A model generated the notes under the pieces. The model was not told the origin of the DNA and made no database searches. It saw nothing but the letters and a program-made list of their open reading frames with translations. This document shows, one piece after another, positions 9,899 through 18,805 of a stretch of DNA of 64,000 nucleotides. The translations under genes were made by a program, and so were the position numbers. How positions within the stretch are numbered: the first letter of the stretch is position 1; each line of letters starts with the position of its first letter. The stretch is from Rhizobium rhizogenes NBRC 13257 (GTDB taxonomy: Bacteria > Pseudomonadota > Alphaproteobacteria > Rhizobiales > Rhizobiaceae). The stretch spans positions 1-64,000 of the forward strand of contig NZ_BAYX01000016.1 in NCBI RefSeq assembly GCF_000696095.1, read 5' to 3'.

Positions 9899-10384
9899 TC
9901 ACGAATTCGTCGTATGCGGCAAACCTCCGGAAGCTGGAGCGTTGCTCATAGCCTCAGTTACCGTCTGGACCAACCGTTCATAATCTTGATAGAACTGTTG
10001 CACGGGCGCGATAGGCTTGTCATTGTCCCGTGGATTCGGGTAGCGCGCTCTCGCGGTGAAATGCGGTCCGCAAACAAAATCTATCATTCTTGCGACCCGC
10101 TCTTCGTCAGGCAGATCTAAAGCTACTGATCGGGCAATCAGCTCTTCAAGGCGATGCCCCAAGCCGCTTTTGAGTTCTTGAGCGCTGACGCCTTTGGAAA
10201 GCAAATAGGCTTTCAGGACAAGTTCTATAGCATGCCCAAACAACGCAATTTGCGGCCACATAGGCATGAAGCCGGCATTAAAGTCAGGTAAAAACCTGCA
10301 GGCACAATAAAAATCGTTCGCACGCCCTAGAAAATCATATGGTGACAATGGCAATGCATCGATAGGATTTCCGCCCATAACCAT
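9899..10384 (-). CDS. HEPN-like small protein
   Basis: About 161 residues, largely helical. The segment HAIELVLKAYLLSKG followed by GLGHRLEELIARS resembles the helical core of HEPN-type proteins, which include RNases and their inactive relatives. I do not see a clear R-x4-6-H catalytic motif. It lies 75 bases downstream of the RES-domain gene on the same strand and is probably co-transcribed. It could be a partner or antitoxin of that protein; this is inferred from position only. Confidence 0.55.
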   Translation of the reverse strand: MVMGGNPIDALPLSPYDFLGRANDFYCACRFLPDFNAGFMPMWPQIALFGHAIELVLKAYLLSKGVSAQELKSGLGHRLEELIARSVALDLPDEERVARMIDFVCGPHFTARARYPNPRDNDKPIAPVQQFYQDYERLVQTVTEAMSNAPASGGLPHTTNS

Positions 10385-10462
10385 CACTTTCCGATTTTTT
10401 ATCCAACTTCTGGGAACAACCGAGGCACTTATACCAGCGAACGACGGAATTCGTGAATGGCT

Positions 10463-11899
10463 TTAGAAAGGTGTATGTCCACCAGACCACGTGTGTCGGT
10501 GCACAGGGTGACTGTTTGCCTTGAAGCTTACGGATATGATGGCTCGAACTTCGATTGAATCAAGATCGACCTGCATAGAATGATCGCGATCCATAGGCCG
10601 CTCTATCCTCAAAATTGGGAATGAAGGCGGTTGTTCCTGCTGCGGGGGCGGCCGCGCGGGAACCGTTTCGAATACCATGTAACTTATCGGTTCGTCGTTA
10701 TCCCAGACGCTGAGCTCGGCACCATCACGGATGACCAACTCCTTGGAATAAGATGCCTTGTGGAATAGCACCACATTCACCCCTTCCCCGCCGGCCTGGA
10801 CAGATGGAAACAAAATCCCATCAAGTGGCACGACGCATTCCGTGGCCAGATAGTCAGCGACTGCTTGAGTAATCAGGTATTCTGAATCCTGGTCACCCGG
10901 CATAATTGGCCGAGAAATGCGTTCGCATAAACGTCTTAAAAATGTAACACGGCCAAGTGAACGCGCATAACTAGGGTCGAAAATGCTCCCTATCGTATAA
11001 ATTTCCCTCAAAGCATTAAGGTCCAGCAGCTGAAGAGGCCTGATCAGATCGAACTTTGCTATGGCGACCTTGCTTCCCACAGGCGGCCGGACTTCCGCAA
11101 CGCAAATCTCGGGAGTAGTCGCGCCATAAAATGTTGAGATTCCCTTGGCATTCATCCGGCCGGCTTGGGCAATTCGAGCTGGAGGCGCTGCTAAGTGCAG
11201 ATCGGGGCGTTTCAGCGCCTCATTAAGTTCTCCACGGGAGTGAAAAGCGCGCGCGCGGAAAAAATGGGGCAGATCTGTCTGCGGACCAGCCTTAACAATG
11301 ACCGACATGCCATTGCTAGTTTCTAACTTGTCAATATCGCCAAAGAGTGCCGCGAGTTGTTCGGCTGCCACACGACTGAAGAAACGTGCCTCAGTTTTTA
11401 TCGAACGCTCGAACATTTCCCATGCATCTCGCCATTCGCGGTCGTCGGGCGATTTCTCCTTGTAATGGACATCACCATCAAATTCGCATTCCTCGCTGAG
11501 AGCTGCGACATCATGATTGAAGTGCCTGTTGCTAAGGATCTCTTGCAGCTCGCTAGCGGCTTCCTCTGAAATATCTGCGGCTCCCATGATAGCCGTCGTG
11601 CTATCGTAACCAGCCCTGTACCAAGTGTAATTGAAGTCTGGATCGTTCGACTTCATTCGCTCAAAGTCGTCAGGGTCTGAAGCTGTCCGTTGAAAGTGTT
11701 GTTTAAAGGCCAACTCGATGCGATCTGCCATGTCCTCGAGCGTAAACGCCGAGGCAGTTCGCAGACAATAGCTGCATACCTGGATCTTCCCTTCCGTCTC
11801 AATCAGCATTCTCAGATATTTTTCACCGACACATTCGAAGCAAATTGCGTTATCCGTCAATTCGTCCATATCGCTCAAAATCTCATCTTCAAATGTCAA
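10463..11899 (-). CDS. RES-domain protein with N-terminal zinc-finger/HEPN-RES extension
   Basis: A 478-residue protein. The N-terminus has two CxxC pairs (CFEC near 20 and CSYC near 42), a likely zinc ribbon, then a helical HEPN/RES N-terminal domain. The central and C-terminal part is a RES domain: an R-rich start (FFRARAFHSR), then GISTFYGATTPEICVAEVRP with the Arg/Tyr/Glu residues typical of the fold. RES domains of type II toxins such as MbcT and Res-Xre degrade NAD+ and resemble ADP-ribosyltransferases. The multidomain form here is longer than a classic toxin and acts without an adjacent Xre antitoxin; a HEPN-like gene follows instead. Anti-phage or self-toxic activity is a reasonable inference, not shown. 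Confidence 0.8.
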   Translation of the reverse strand: MTFEDEILSDMDELTDNAICFECVGEKYLRMLIETEGKIQVCSYCLRTASAFTLEDMADRIELAFKQHFQRTASDPDDFERMKSNDPDFNYTWYRAGYDSTTAIMGAADISEEAASELQEILSNRHFNHDVAALSEECEFDGDVHYKEKSPDDREWRDAWEMFERSIKTEARFFSRVAAEQLAALFGDIDKLETSNGMSVIVKAGPQTDLPHFFRARAFHSRGELNEALKRPDLHLAAPPARIAQAGRMNAKGISTFYGATTPEICVAEVRPPVGSKVAIAKFDLIRPLQLLDLNALREIYTIGSIFDPSYARSLGRVTFLRRLCERISRPIMPGDQDSEYLITQAVADYLATECVVPLDGILFPSVQAGGEGVNVVLFHKASYSKELVIRDGAELSVWDNDEPISYMVFETVPARPPPQQEQPPSFPILRIERPMDRDHSMQVDLDSIEVRAIISVSFKANSHPVHRHTWSGGHTPF

Positions 11900-12057
11900 T
11901 TTTATACAAATTGACGTGCGTTGATCGGGTGGGCGAAAGACATTTGCATTGTCTTGGCTTGCGCTAATGCCATCTTACCAGCAGTGACGCAGTTTTTCAT
12001 CGTCAGCCTAGACGCTGTATTCGCTCTCCGTTAATCCACGCGGCGTCGACTATCCTG

Positions 12058-12234
12058 CTATCCAACGCTACGCCGCGGAGGGTGAGAGCGCATTAACGCC
12101 ATCAACATCGGCCCAAGCGAAAACTCGCCATTCTCGGCCCGGCGCGTCAGATCCCGCAGATATCCTCCGTCCGAATTGATGTGCCCTGCCCTCTCGAGAA
12201 TGCAGGCCATTAACTGCGCCAAGACAGCATCGTC
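12058..12234 (-). pseudogene. Truncated 3' end of a second repC
   Basis: About 58 codons whose translation (MACILERAGHINSDGGYLRD and onward to the stop) closely matches the C-terminus of the intact RepC at 48066-49379. The same GPMLM and RDLTRR words appear in the same order and spacing. No upstream part of repC is present. It is a remnant of another repABC replicon or of a duplication, left beside the defence-like genes. Confidence 0.8.
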
Positions 12235-12467
12235 GATCTTGTCTTCGTCGATCTCCATGCCGAAATGACAACATGCCCGCGACCAAATATCCCGCGGCCT
12301 TCAGCATCTGCGTACACCGAACGCGCAGGCCTGGCACTGATGAATAGTAGCGTACACCGCGGCCGCAGACCAAGAACCTTAGCTCGTCGCATTAGAAAGG
12401 CTTGAAGCACCATCTTGCAACAAGGTTCATCGGTTGCTACCGGACAGGCAAGGAGGCGTGATACGTC

Positions 12468-13151
12468 TCAATAATCAAACGTCTGCGAGGATGCCTCAGC
12501 TTTAATCAGCGAGAGGGCCACGCTGTTTGAGGTATCCGAAAAGCGTTTGACGTAAGCACCATAGCTTGTCGCGCCGTGCTGAAATCTCACCGTGCCAAAA
12601 ACACTAAGAAACTTGCCGAGCATTGCCATAGCCTCTGGGTCCGCCCGATCTGTTTCTTTGTTCTTTATCAGCGTCAAAACATCACTTGATTGCGCAAATT
12701 CCGACAATTCCGCCGCGGAAAACACCGGCCGTTTTAATTCGGCTGATTTTGCTATCAGAATGGTCCGAACACACCAGGCAATGCGCCGGTTGACGAGCGA
12801 CTGAAGATGACCTTTGTGGCCGAAGTCAATGATGAACCATCCAAGGTCTGACGCGTGGATAATTTCGTGCTCGTAGGAGGCACGCAGCACAAAATGCTCG
12901 CGCAGGAGCTCAAGTTGATCGGTAGGATCGTAGATAGCCTTCGCCTCATGGGCTATATGGCATACGAACAGATCACCATTATTCGCCCGTTGCAGCAGGT
13001 CATCCAGTGGGTAGATCGAGGTCGATAAATGGCCCTTTTGCACATGCTGCGGCCGGTCATCCTCAGAGATGAGCAGCAAGTCGGTATCGGAATATATGTC
13101 TTCGTCACCCCTAGCGTGACTTCCGAACAAAAGCATTGCTGTTATGGTCAT
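12468..13151 (-). CDS. Polymerase-beta-fold nucleotidyltransferase with helical C-terminus
   Basis: A 227-residue protein. Residues 9-26 carry the nucleotidyltransferase signature GS-x3-G-x7-D-x-D (GSHARGDEDIYSDTDLLL), the metal- and nucleotide-binding site of the polymerase-beta superfamily. The C-terminal half is helical and HEPN-like. It is shorter than CBASS CD-NTases and closer in size to minimal nucleotidyltransferases such as MNT antitoxins. It lies 21 bases downstream of the WYL regulator and is probably in its operon. Together they are divergent from the MBL / E2-E1-JAB genes. The substrate is unknown; it could modify a protein or RNA in the cassette or make a small nucleotide signal. 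Confidence 0.75.
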   Translation of the reverse strand: MTITAMLLFGSHARGDEDIYSDTDLLLISEDDRPQHVQKGHLSTSIYPLDDLLQRANNGDLFVCHIAHEAKAIYDPTDQLELLREHFVLRASYEHEIIHASDLGWFIIDFGHKGHLQSLVNRRIAWCVRTILIAKSAELKRPVFSAAELSEFAQSSDVLTLIKNKETDRADPEAMAMLGKFLSVFGTVRFQHGATSYGAYVKRFSDTSNSVALSLIKAEASSQTFDY

Positions 13152-13172
13152 ATCAGTAGTTGCCCAACCTGG

Positions 13173-14099
13173 TCATGCGCCAAGGCTCGCGTCTTTGTTT
13201 TTCCTGAGTTTTTCAACAGAAAGACGTCGCACGACTTCCCGTGTCTGAACGACCTCGTCGAGATTCTTGAGAACGAGCTGTTGCTTCTCCGGCTTAAGAA
13301 CACCAACCTCGACGTCCAGATTATGTTCATTGATGATGTAGAAGGCGGCACTCAGCCGTGACGGCACCCGCAATTCCTCGTTTGTCATGTCGTATTCTGA
13401 CGCAACAGCGGCCTGCTTGAGCTTGTCGAGCTCTGGGTTCGGTATCATAATCAGCTCCATCGTGTGATGCCACTCAAGGTCTTGATCGGCATGAACCTCG
13501 CATTTTCCAAGAAGGAGGGCATCCGCGATGCGGTTGAGACTGTAGTCTCTAAAATCGTTGTGCTCTTTTGACCAGGCACGCACGTACCAACGGCCCGCGG
13601 CGAACAAAAATGAATGGGGCGCGATTATCCGCTTTCCCGCTGGGGTACCCGTAAGAGAAGCGTATTCGATTTCGAGTTCAGCATTTTGTTTAATGGCGTC
13701 AAGTATTCGAATGAGCTGGCCTGGGCTAGTCGAACGCCGCTTGATAAAGCCTATAACCTCGACAGGGGGCGTCTCAGAGAACCAGGTATCGCTCTCGCTC
13801 ATCCAACCCCTTTGCACTGCCACAAGTTGCAAGAGGTATCGGTCGGAAAATGGTCCGATGAACTCTGGAATGAACTGCTCTGTCCGGATGAAGCTCTTCT
13901 GGCTTCGGTCATATCTGAGATTCCGCTCAGCGCGAATCTGGTACTGAGCGATATCGGATGACGCCTGTTGTTCCGAGATACCGAAGAAATCCACAAGATC
14001 TTTTCGGTTGAATGCTCCGTCCCAAAAGAGTCGAAAGTCAATAAATTCCAATCTCTTGGTTACACCCCACCTCAAATCGCGATCCGCAGGATCCACCAT
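13173..14099 (-). CDS. WYL-domain transcriptional regulator (BrxR/CapW-like)
   Basis: A 308-residue protein. The N-terminus is a winged helix with RLEFIDFRLFWDGAFNR and DLVDFFGISEQQAS, wording typical of the BrxR/CapW regulators found at the edge of BREX and CBASS loci. The middle is a WYL-type ligand-binding domain (HSFLFAAGRWYVRAWS; RDYSLNRI), followed by a C-terminal helical extension. CapW-type proteins are dimeric repressors that bind an operator in the divergent intergenic region and release it on damage or infection cues. Here the gene faces away from the MBL operon across 195 bases, the position expected of such a repressor. The ligand is unknown. Confidence 0.85.
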   Translation of the reverse strand: MVDPADRDLRWGVTKRLEFIDFRLFWDGAFNRKDLVDFFGISEQQASSDIAQYQIRAERNLRYDRSQKSFIRTEQFIPEFIGPFSDRYLLQLVAVQRGWMSESDTWFSETPPVEVIGFIKRRSTSPGQLIRILDAIKQNAELEIEYASLTGTPAGKRIIAPHSFLFAAGRWYVRAWSKEHNDFRDYSLNRIADALLLGKCEVHADQDLEWHHTMELIMIPNPELDKLKQAAVASEYDMTNEELRVPSRLSAAFYIINEHNLDVEVGVLKPEKQQLVLKNLDEVVQTREVVRRLSVEKLRKNKDASLGA

Positions 14100-14294
14100 A
14101 GACTCGTCTCCTTTTCCGATTCATCTCAAAAAGATGCATCGCATTACTTGATTGATTATCCAATCGCACCTACCTTTTATGGAGGCACAAGATAGTGCCG
14201 TCAACGCATCGGAAATGGCAGTGCGTCGATTGTCGGGATATTCGCTCGACCTAAACGCGTAATCAGCAAAGTAAGTTCGAGCGAGGTTTGATCA
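14100..14294. promoter_or_regulatory. Divergent control region of the conjugation cassette
   Basis: This 195-base gap separates the WYL regulator (minus) from the MBL operon (plus), so it must hold both promoters and the likely repressor site. A short inverted repeat GATTG-N6-CAATC lies at 14150-14165. It is a weak candidate operator; no better palindrome was found by eye. Confidence 0.4.
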
Positions 14295-15494
14295 ATGGCA
14301 GCGAAGACGACACATTTTAAAGTAAACAACGGTGACATGACGCTGTTGAAGACGGGCGATGGCCACTCCATCGTCGTGGACATCAATATTCGGGCAGTCG
14401 CAGATGATCCGAACGACGACGCACCTGATGTTGCGAAGCAACTCCGGGAACGGCTGTCGCGCGATGATGAGGGCCGCCTCTACGTCGATGCGTTCTTGTT
14501 GACGCACCCGGACGCTGACCATTGCAGAGGTCTTGAGAAGCACTTTCATCTCGGACCGCTCGATGAGTGGAAGAAGGCGGACGATAAGATCGTAATCCGT
14601 GAAATGTGGTCTTCACCGATCATTTTCCGCCGGGCATCTCGGCATCATACCCTTTGCGCGGATGCCAAAGCATGGGCTGCCGAAGCTCGTCGGCGAGTTC
14701 GGGAATTCCGGGCAAATGGCTATGCCTACGACGGGGACCGCATCAAAATCTTGGGTGAAGACGTCGATGGCAAGACTGACGATCTGACGGAAATCTTGGT
14801 CGTGGGTGGCGACGTGTTTCAAACGATTAGGGGCGTAACTGACAACACCTTCTCCGCGCACCTTCTTGCTCCACTCCTGGCGGATGACGATGAGGAAGCC
14901 GAGTTTCTGAGCAAAAACAACTCGAGTGTTGTGATCAACATTTCGCTCGGCAAGGCCGACCTTCAGAACCCCAGCTACTATCTCCTCGGCGGAGATGCAG
15001 AGGTGGGCATTTGGGAAAAGCTCTGGGGCAAGTACGGAGATGACCCCTCCCAGTTCCAATATGACATCTTGATCGCTCCGCATCACTGCTCCTGGCATAG
15101 CCTTTCGTGGGACAGCTGGTCGGATTTTGGCGAGGACGCCGAGGTTTCTGACGACGCGAGATCTGCTCTCGGCCAGCCAATGTCTGGCGCGTTCGTCATC
15201 GCTAGCAGCAAGGAGATCAAGGACGATGATGCCGATCCGCCCTGCATTCGCGCAGAGCGTGAGTACAAGTCGATCCTGAAATCGGTCAATGGAAATTTCA
15301 CATGCCTGGGCGAGCTATCCGGTGACGCTCCGCTGGAGTTTGAAATTACCTCGTCTGCTGGGCCGAGACGAATGGAGCGATCCACGAACAAGTCGAAGCT
15401 GGCCGCGCCGGCGCTTCTCGGCCTTTCAGGCGCTGCAGCAGGCAGTCAAACCGCACTCGGCTCGCAGCCGTTCAAGCATGGTGATGACGATTGA
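14295..15494 (+). CDS. Metallo-beta-lactamase-fold hydrolase
   Basis: A 399-residue protein. The MBL metal-binding motif appears as H71-P-D-A-D75-H76 after a strand ending LLT, and a later APHHCSWH segment can supply further ligands. This matches the ComEC/Rec2-like branch of MBL proteins, many of which hydrolyse phosphodiester bonds in nucleic acids or cyclic nucleotides. No membrane helix is present. Its stop overlaps the start of the E2-E1-JAB gene (TTGA), so the two are coupled. In this cassette it could act as a nuclease effector or degrade a nucleotide signal; the sequence does not choose. Confidence 0.8.
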   Translation: MAAKTTHFKVNNGDMTLLKTGDGHSIVVDINIRAVADDPNDDAPDVAKQLRERLSRDDEGRLYVDAFLLTHPDADHCRGLEKHFHLGPLDEWKKADDKIVIREMWSSPIIFRRASRHHTLCADAKAWAAEARRRVREFRANGYAYDGDRIKILGEDVDGKTDDLTEILVVGGDVFQTIRGVTDNTFSAHLLAPLLADDDEEAEFLSKNNSSVVINISLGKADLQNPSYYLLGGDAEVGIWEKLWGKYGDDPSQFQYDILIAPHHCSWHSLSWDSWSDFGEDAEVSDDARSALGQPMSGAFVIASSKEIKDDDADPPCIRAEREYKSILKSVNGNFTCLGELSGDAPLEFEITSSAGPRRMERSTNKSKLAAPALLGLSGAAAGSQTALGSQPFKHGDDD

Positions 15495-17785
15495 GCAAGC
15501 TGTCGCCTGCAATCTTCAGAGCGGTGCGCCAGATAATGGCGCACCCTCGCGTTGTTTGGGTGGAGAACAACCTGGACCGCGACATATCGATTGTTGCCCA
15601 TGTTAACGCCGGTCTAGGGAGCCGGTGGCAAGCAGACGGCGTCAGCCCAAACGGCGTTCAGTTGACCGAGCCAATTACGGTTCGATTCTCAGAACACTAT
15701 CCAAGCAACTGCCCAGACATTAGTCTGCGTTCCGATTTCGATCGGTCGCACCCACACCTCTTACCAGGTAGCCCCGATGAGCCACCACGCCCCTGCTATA
15801 TAGACGGACATCCCCACGACTTTCTTCGACTTCGAGGCATGCACGGTGTCATATCCCAGGTCGCCGACTGGCTTGAAAAAGCGGCATCCGCGGAACTGAT
15901 CAGTCCGATACAGGGGTGGGAGCCTGTTCGCCGAGATCGGCTCGACGACTATGTTGAAGCCGATGCAGACATTCTCCGAGCCCTGGTTGATAGGGATGGC
16001 GGTGGGGTTTTCTTCCGGGCTCCCTTCACAATGATAGGAGATAGCAAATCTCGATCGATATGCTGCCATGTATTGGAAAGGCTGCAATTGCGGGAGAATG
16101 TCGCCAAAACGCTCTTTAGCCAATATAATCAGATTGGGATCGCAGTCGTCGTCTGGCCTGGTCGATCACCAACCGGCGAAGAGGTTGTCGCCTCGACTTA
16201 CGCTCCAGAGACCGTCACCAATGTCCAAGAACTCTATGAGCGGGCCGGCTCGCTTGGTCTTTCTAAACAACTGCAAACATATCTTGGCCTCGTTCGTACA
16301 CGTTTGAAGTCGGTGCCAAGCGGTGTCCCGACCGTCATTGCAGTCGCTCTTCTGGTTCGACGTCCTTTCGAGGTCATCGGACAAGGATCTCGGATCGAGA
16401 TTCTTCCCTATGTCATGGAGGTTTCTAATTCCGATGACTTGGCGCCTGCCAGTTTGTCTCCTGTCCGACTGGCGGCGCACAGAGATGCGATTAGTCCAAA
16501 GCTCCTGTCGACAATGGCTGGGCGGAAGATCATCGCTGATCCGCCAAAATGGACCCTGCTAGGCGCAGGCAGCGTCGGATCCAAGCTCGCAATTCATCTA
16601 GCCCGGGAAGGCAGAGGCCCCGGAACAGTCATCGACAGCAGTCTGATGCGGCCTCATAACTACAGCAGACACGGTCTGCTGCCTCTATCTCGCTTCGACG
16701 CCCTAAACGACGTCAAAGCGCAAGCGCTGAGCCATTCTGTAAGAATGTTGGGGCAAGCCTCTACCGGATATTACACGGATGTAGCGTGGCTTGCGTCCGC
16801 CGGGACAGACGAAGAATGGAAAGGAGCTTGGCCGCGTGGGACGCAATTTCTGGTGGACGCGACAGGCTCTCCGTCCGTTACGGACGCGCTCTGCCTCTCA
16901 AACATCGTGCGTTCTCGGCCGCGGGTCGTGGAGACCAGTCTTTTTGCGGGTGGTCGAATTGCTTATTTCGGTCTGGAGGGGACGGGTATAAATCCCAATG
17001 TTCAAGACCTTGCCGCTGAGAGCTACAGGATCTTTGCCAACGATGACACGTTGCGCGGGCTTGCGTTCAACGGGAGCGGCGAACTAGTCCCAATCGGCCA
17101 AGGATGTTCAACCCTAACGGCTCGAATGTCAGACGCAATGCTTTCAGCGCCGATACCGGCGATGGCAAAGAAATTTTCAAACCTCTTAGATTTAGATGAA
17201 GTCGCTCCAGAAGGTTCTGGAGAGATTATGATCGGGGTCGTTGAGGAGGATCTGCTTGGTCAGTCTTGGAGACGAGACAAGGTGGAAGCTTTTATCAAAC
17301 TCAAAGGCGATGATCCCAGCGCACCGTCAGTGAGGATTTCCCGACGTGTTGCTTCCATAATCGACGAAACGATCGAGGCTCATAGCGGCGTCGAGACAGG
17401 CGGAGTTCTAATCGGCCGCTTCAACGAAAGCACCAACAGTTTTCATGTGGTTGACTTGATCCGTGCGCCAAGCGACAGCAAATTCACTGCGACGCTTTTT
17501 TCCCTTGGCACCGCCGGACTGGCCGAGCGCATCGCCGAGTACGTGGACCGCAGCCATGGAACGCTGTACCCGATCGGAACCTGGCACAACCATCTATCCG
17601 ACAGCGCGGCTTCAAGAACTGACCTCGCTACGGGAGTGCAACTCGCCTTCGGACAGAGGTTTCCTGCCGTCATCCTGATCCGCACGCCTTCCGTTTTCCA
17701 TGGGCTCGTCGTCGAGGCAGCGGACGCTGAAGATACAAACGAACCTGCTGTGATGATAGCTCGCATATCGGAGGAGGAAGCGTGA
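15491..17785 (+). CDS. E2-E1-JAB triple-fusion ubiquitin-like conjugation protein
   Basis: A 764-residue protein with three domains. Residues 1-135 look like a bacterial E2 (UBC fold) with a candidate catalytic Cys102 in RPCYIDG and the closing helix VADWLEKAA. Residues 350-560 are an E1/ThiF adenylation domain: Rossmann motif G358-A-G-S-V-G363, a conserved VETSLFAGG strand, and Cys539 in GQGCST as a candidate thioester site. Residues 610-764 are a JAB/JAMM isopeptidase with Glu635 (ETGGVLIG), H699-N-H701 and Asp711. In type II CBASS the same activities are split between Cap2 (E1-E2) and Cap3 (JAB). The start is TTG (15491), overlapping the MBL stop. No ubiquitin-like gene is nearby. Confidence 0.85.
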   Translation: MSKLSPAIFRAVRQIMAHPRVVWVENNLDRDISIVAHVNAGLGSRWQADGVSPNGVQLTEPITVRFSEHYPSNCPDISLRSDFDRSHPHLLPGSPDEPPRPCYIDGHPHDFLRLRGMHGVISQVADWLEKAASAELISPIQGWEPVRRDRLDDYVEADADILRALVDRDGGGVFFRAPFTMIGDSKSRSICCHVLERLQLRENVAKTLFSQYNQIGIAVVVWPGRSPTGEEVVASTYAPETVTNVQELYERAGSLGLSKQLQTYLGLVRTRLKSVPSGVPTVIAVALLVRRPFEVIGQGSRIEILPYVMEVSNSDDLAPASLSPVRLAAHRDAISPKLLSTMAGRKIIADPPKWTLLGAGSVGSKLAIHLAREGRGPGTVIDSSLMRPHNYSRHGLLPLSRFDALNDVKAQALSHSVRMLGQASTGYYTDVAWLASAGTDEEWKGAWPRGTQFLVDATGSPSVTDALCLSNIVRSRPRVVETSLFAGGRIAYFGLEGTGINPNVQDLAAESYRIFANDDTLRGLAFNGSGELVPIGQGCSTLTARMSDAMLSAPIPAMAKKFSNLLDLDEVAPEGSGEIMIGVVEEDLLGQSWRRDKVEAFIKLKGDDPSAPSVRISRRVASIIDETIEAHSGVETGGVLIGRFNESTNSFHVVDLIRAPSDSKFTATLFSLGTAGLAERIAEYVDRSHGTLYPIGTWHNHLSDSAASRTDLATGVQLAFGQRFPAVILIRTPSVFHGLVVEAADAEDTNEPAVMIARISEEEA

Positions 17786-17787
17786 CC

Positions 17788-18558
17788 ATGGGCCTGTTCA
17801 AGCTTTTTGATGCTTATACCGTAAGAGCTCGAGTTGTACCGGCCCTCATTGCAGGATTACCGACGCTCGCCTTTCTGTTTCTTATTATTCCGTGGGATCA
17901 TTTCAACGTATCCCAAGCGATTTCGGCGACGATGGCGTTCGTCCTGCTCATTGCTTTTGCCGATCTTTCCCGTCACCTCGGCAAAAAAGCCGAAGCGAAA
18001 TTGGGAACTCGAGTCACTCCGGAACTGTGGTTTCGCGACAACGATGGTGTCGATACAATATCCAAAGACAGGTACCGGGACTTTATATCAACACAGCTCG
18101 GTGTAGCTGCACCGACAGCTGAAATGGAAATCGGCGATCCGAAAGCCGCTCGACAGTTCTATTTAAGTGCTGGTACCTGGCTCCGAGACCATACTCGCGA
18201 TCAACAGAAATTCCGGATTTTGACCGACGAGCTTTTCACCTATGGATTTAGGAGAAACCTCTTCGGTCTGAAGCCTGTTGCTCTGACACTCAATCTCCTC
18301 GTGCTCGTCTCATGCGTTGTCGCAATGACGGTGTCATTCCGCGTCGACCTACCAGCTCTGCAATCCCCCGGGAGGTTGATAATCGCCGTTATCGCGGTCA
18401 TCTTCCATTCGGGATTCATGGTGCTTGCGGTAAATAAGGACTTTGTGCTCCAGGCGTCGCAGGCCTATGGCATTCAGCTAATTTTGTGTTGTGAAACGCT
18501 TATGGCTGGTGTCAAGCATGCGCCTCGCAAGCGATTGCCGAAGACCGCTGCAGAATAA
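17788..18558 (+). CDS. Four-helix membrane protein, candidate effector of the cassette
   Basis: About 256 residues. Two hydrophobic helices at the N-terminus (near residues 20-37 and 43-60), a soluble middle of about 110 residues, and two more helices (near 170-190 and 200-218), followed by a basic tail. I chose the ATG at 17788 because AGGAGG lies nine bases upstream; a GTG at 17782 overlaps the previous stop. The last gene of the operon, it could be a membrane-disrupting effector or an anchor for the conjugation machinery. I do not recognise the family. The C-terminus (PKTAAE) is not glycine-rich and so does not look like a ubiquitin-type tail. Confidence 0.7.
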   Translation: MGLFKLFDAYTVRARVVPALIAGLPTLAFLFLIIPWDHFNVSQAISATMAFVLLIAFADLSRHLGKKAEAKLGTRVTPELWFRDNDGVDTISKDRYRDFISTQLGVAAPTAEMEIGDPKAARQFYLSAGTWLRDHTRDQQKFRILTDELFTYGFRRNLFGLKPVALTLNLLVLVSCVVAMTVSFRVDLPALQSPGRLIIAVIAVIFHSGFMVLAVNKDFVLQASQAYGIQLILCCETLMAGVKHAPRKRLPKTAAE

Positions 18559-18805
18559 TCCGGCCTTTGTCAGAGGGCTGCCACCTGTATCGCGCAGACG
18601 GATACCGCTTAGGCGTCGCCGTCGGATTCATAAGTCTTCACAGCCGTGCAATAACCGCCTCGCTTTTGAGGATGACCTCGGCCGCTGGCTTCAGCCACGT
18701 CACCCCCGACTGTCCAGCGCTGGCAATAAATTGTGACACCGGCAAGGTCTGACGTGATGTCAACAGCTGGACAGCTGATATACCGGTTAGCAAACTCTCT
18801 AAGGC

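Noticed and set aside
12468..13151. Calling the nucleotidyltransferase a CBASS CD-NTase
   Set aside because: At 227 residues it is too short, and its C-terminal part looks HEPN-like rather than like the CD-NTase helical domain; no CBASS effector is adjacent.
18491..18752. Small plus-strand frames after the membrane-protein gene
   Set aside because: Arg-rich and without start signals; probably read-through of the untranslated tail.
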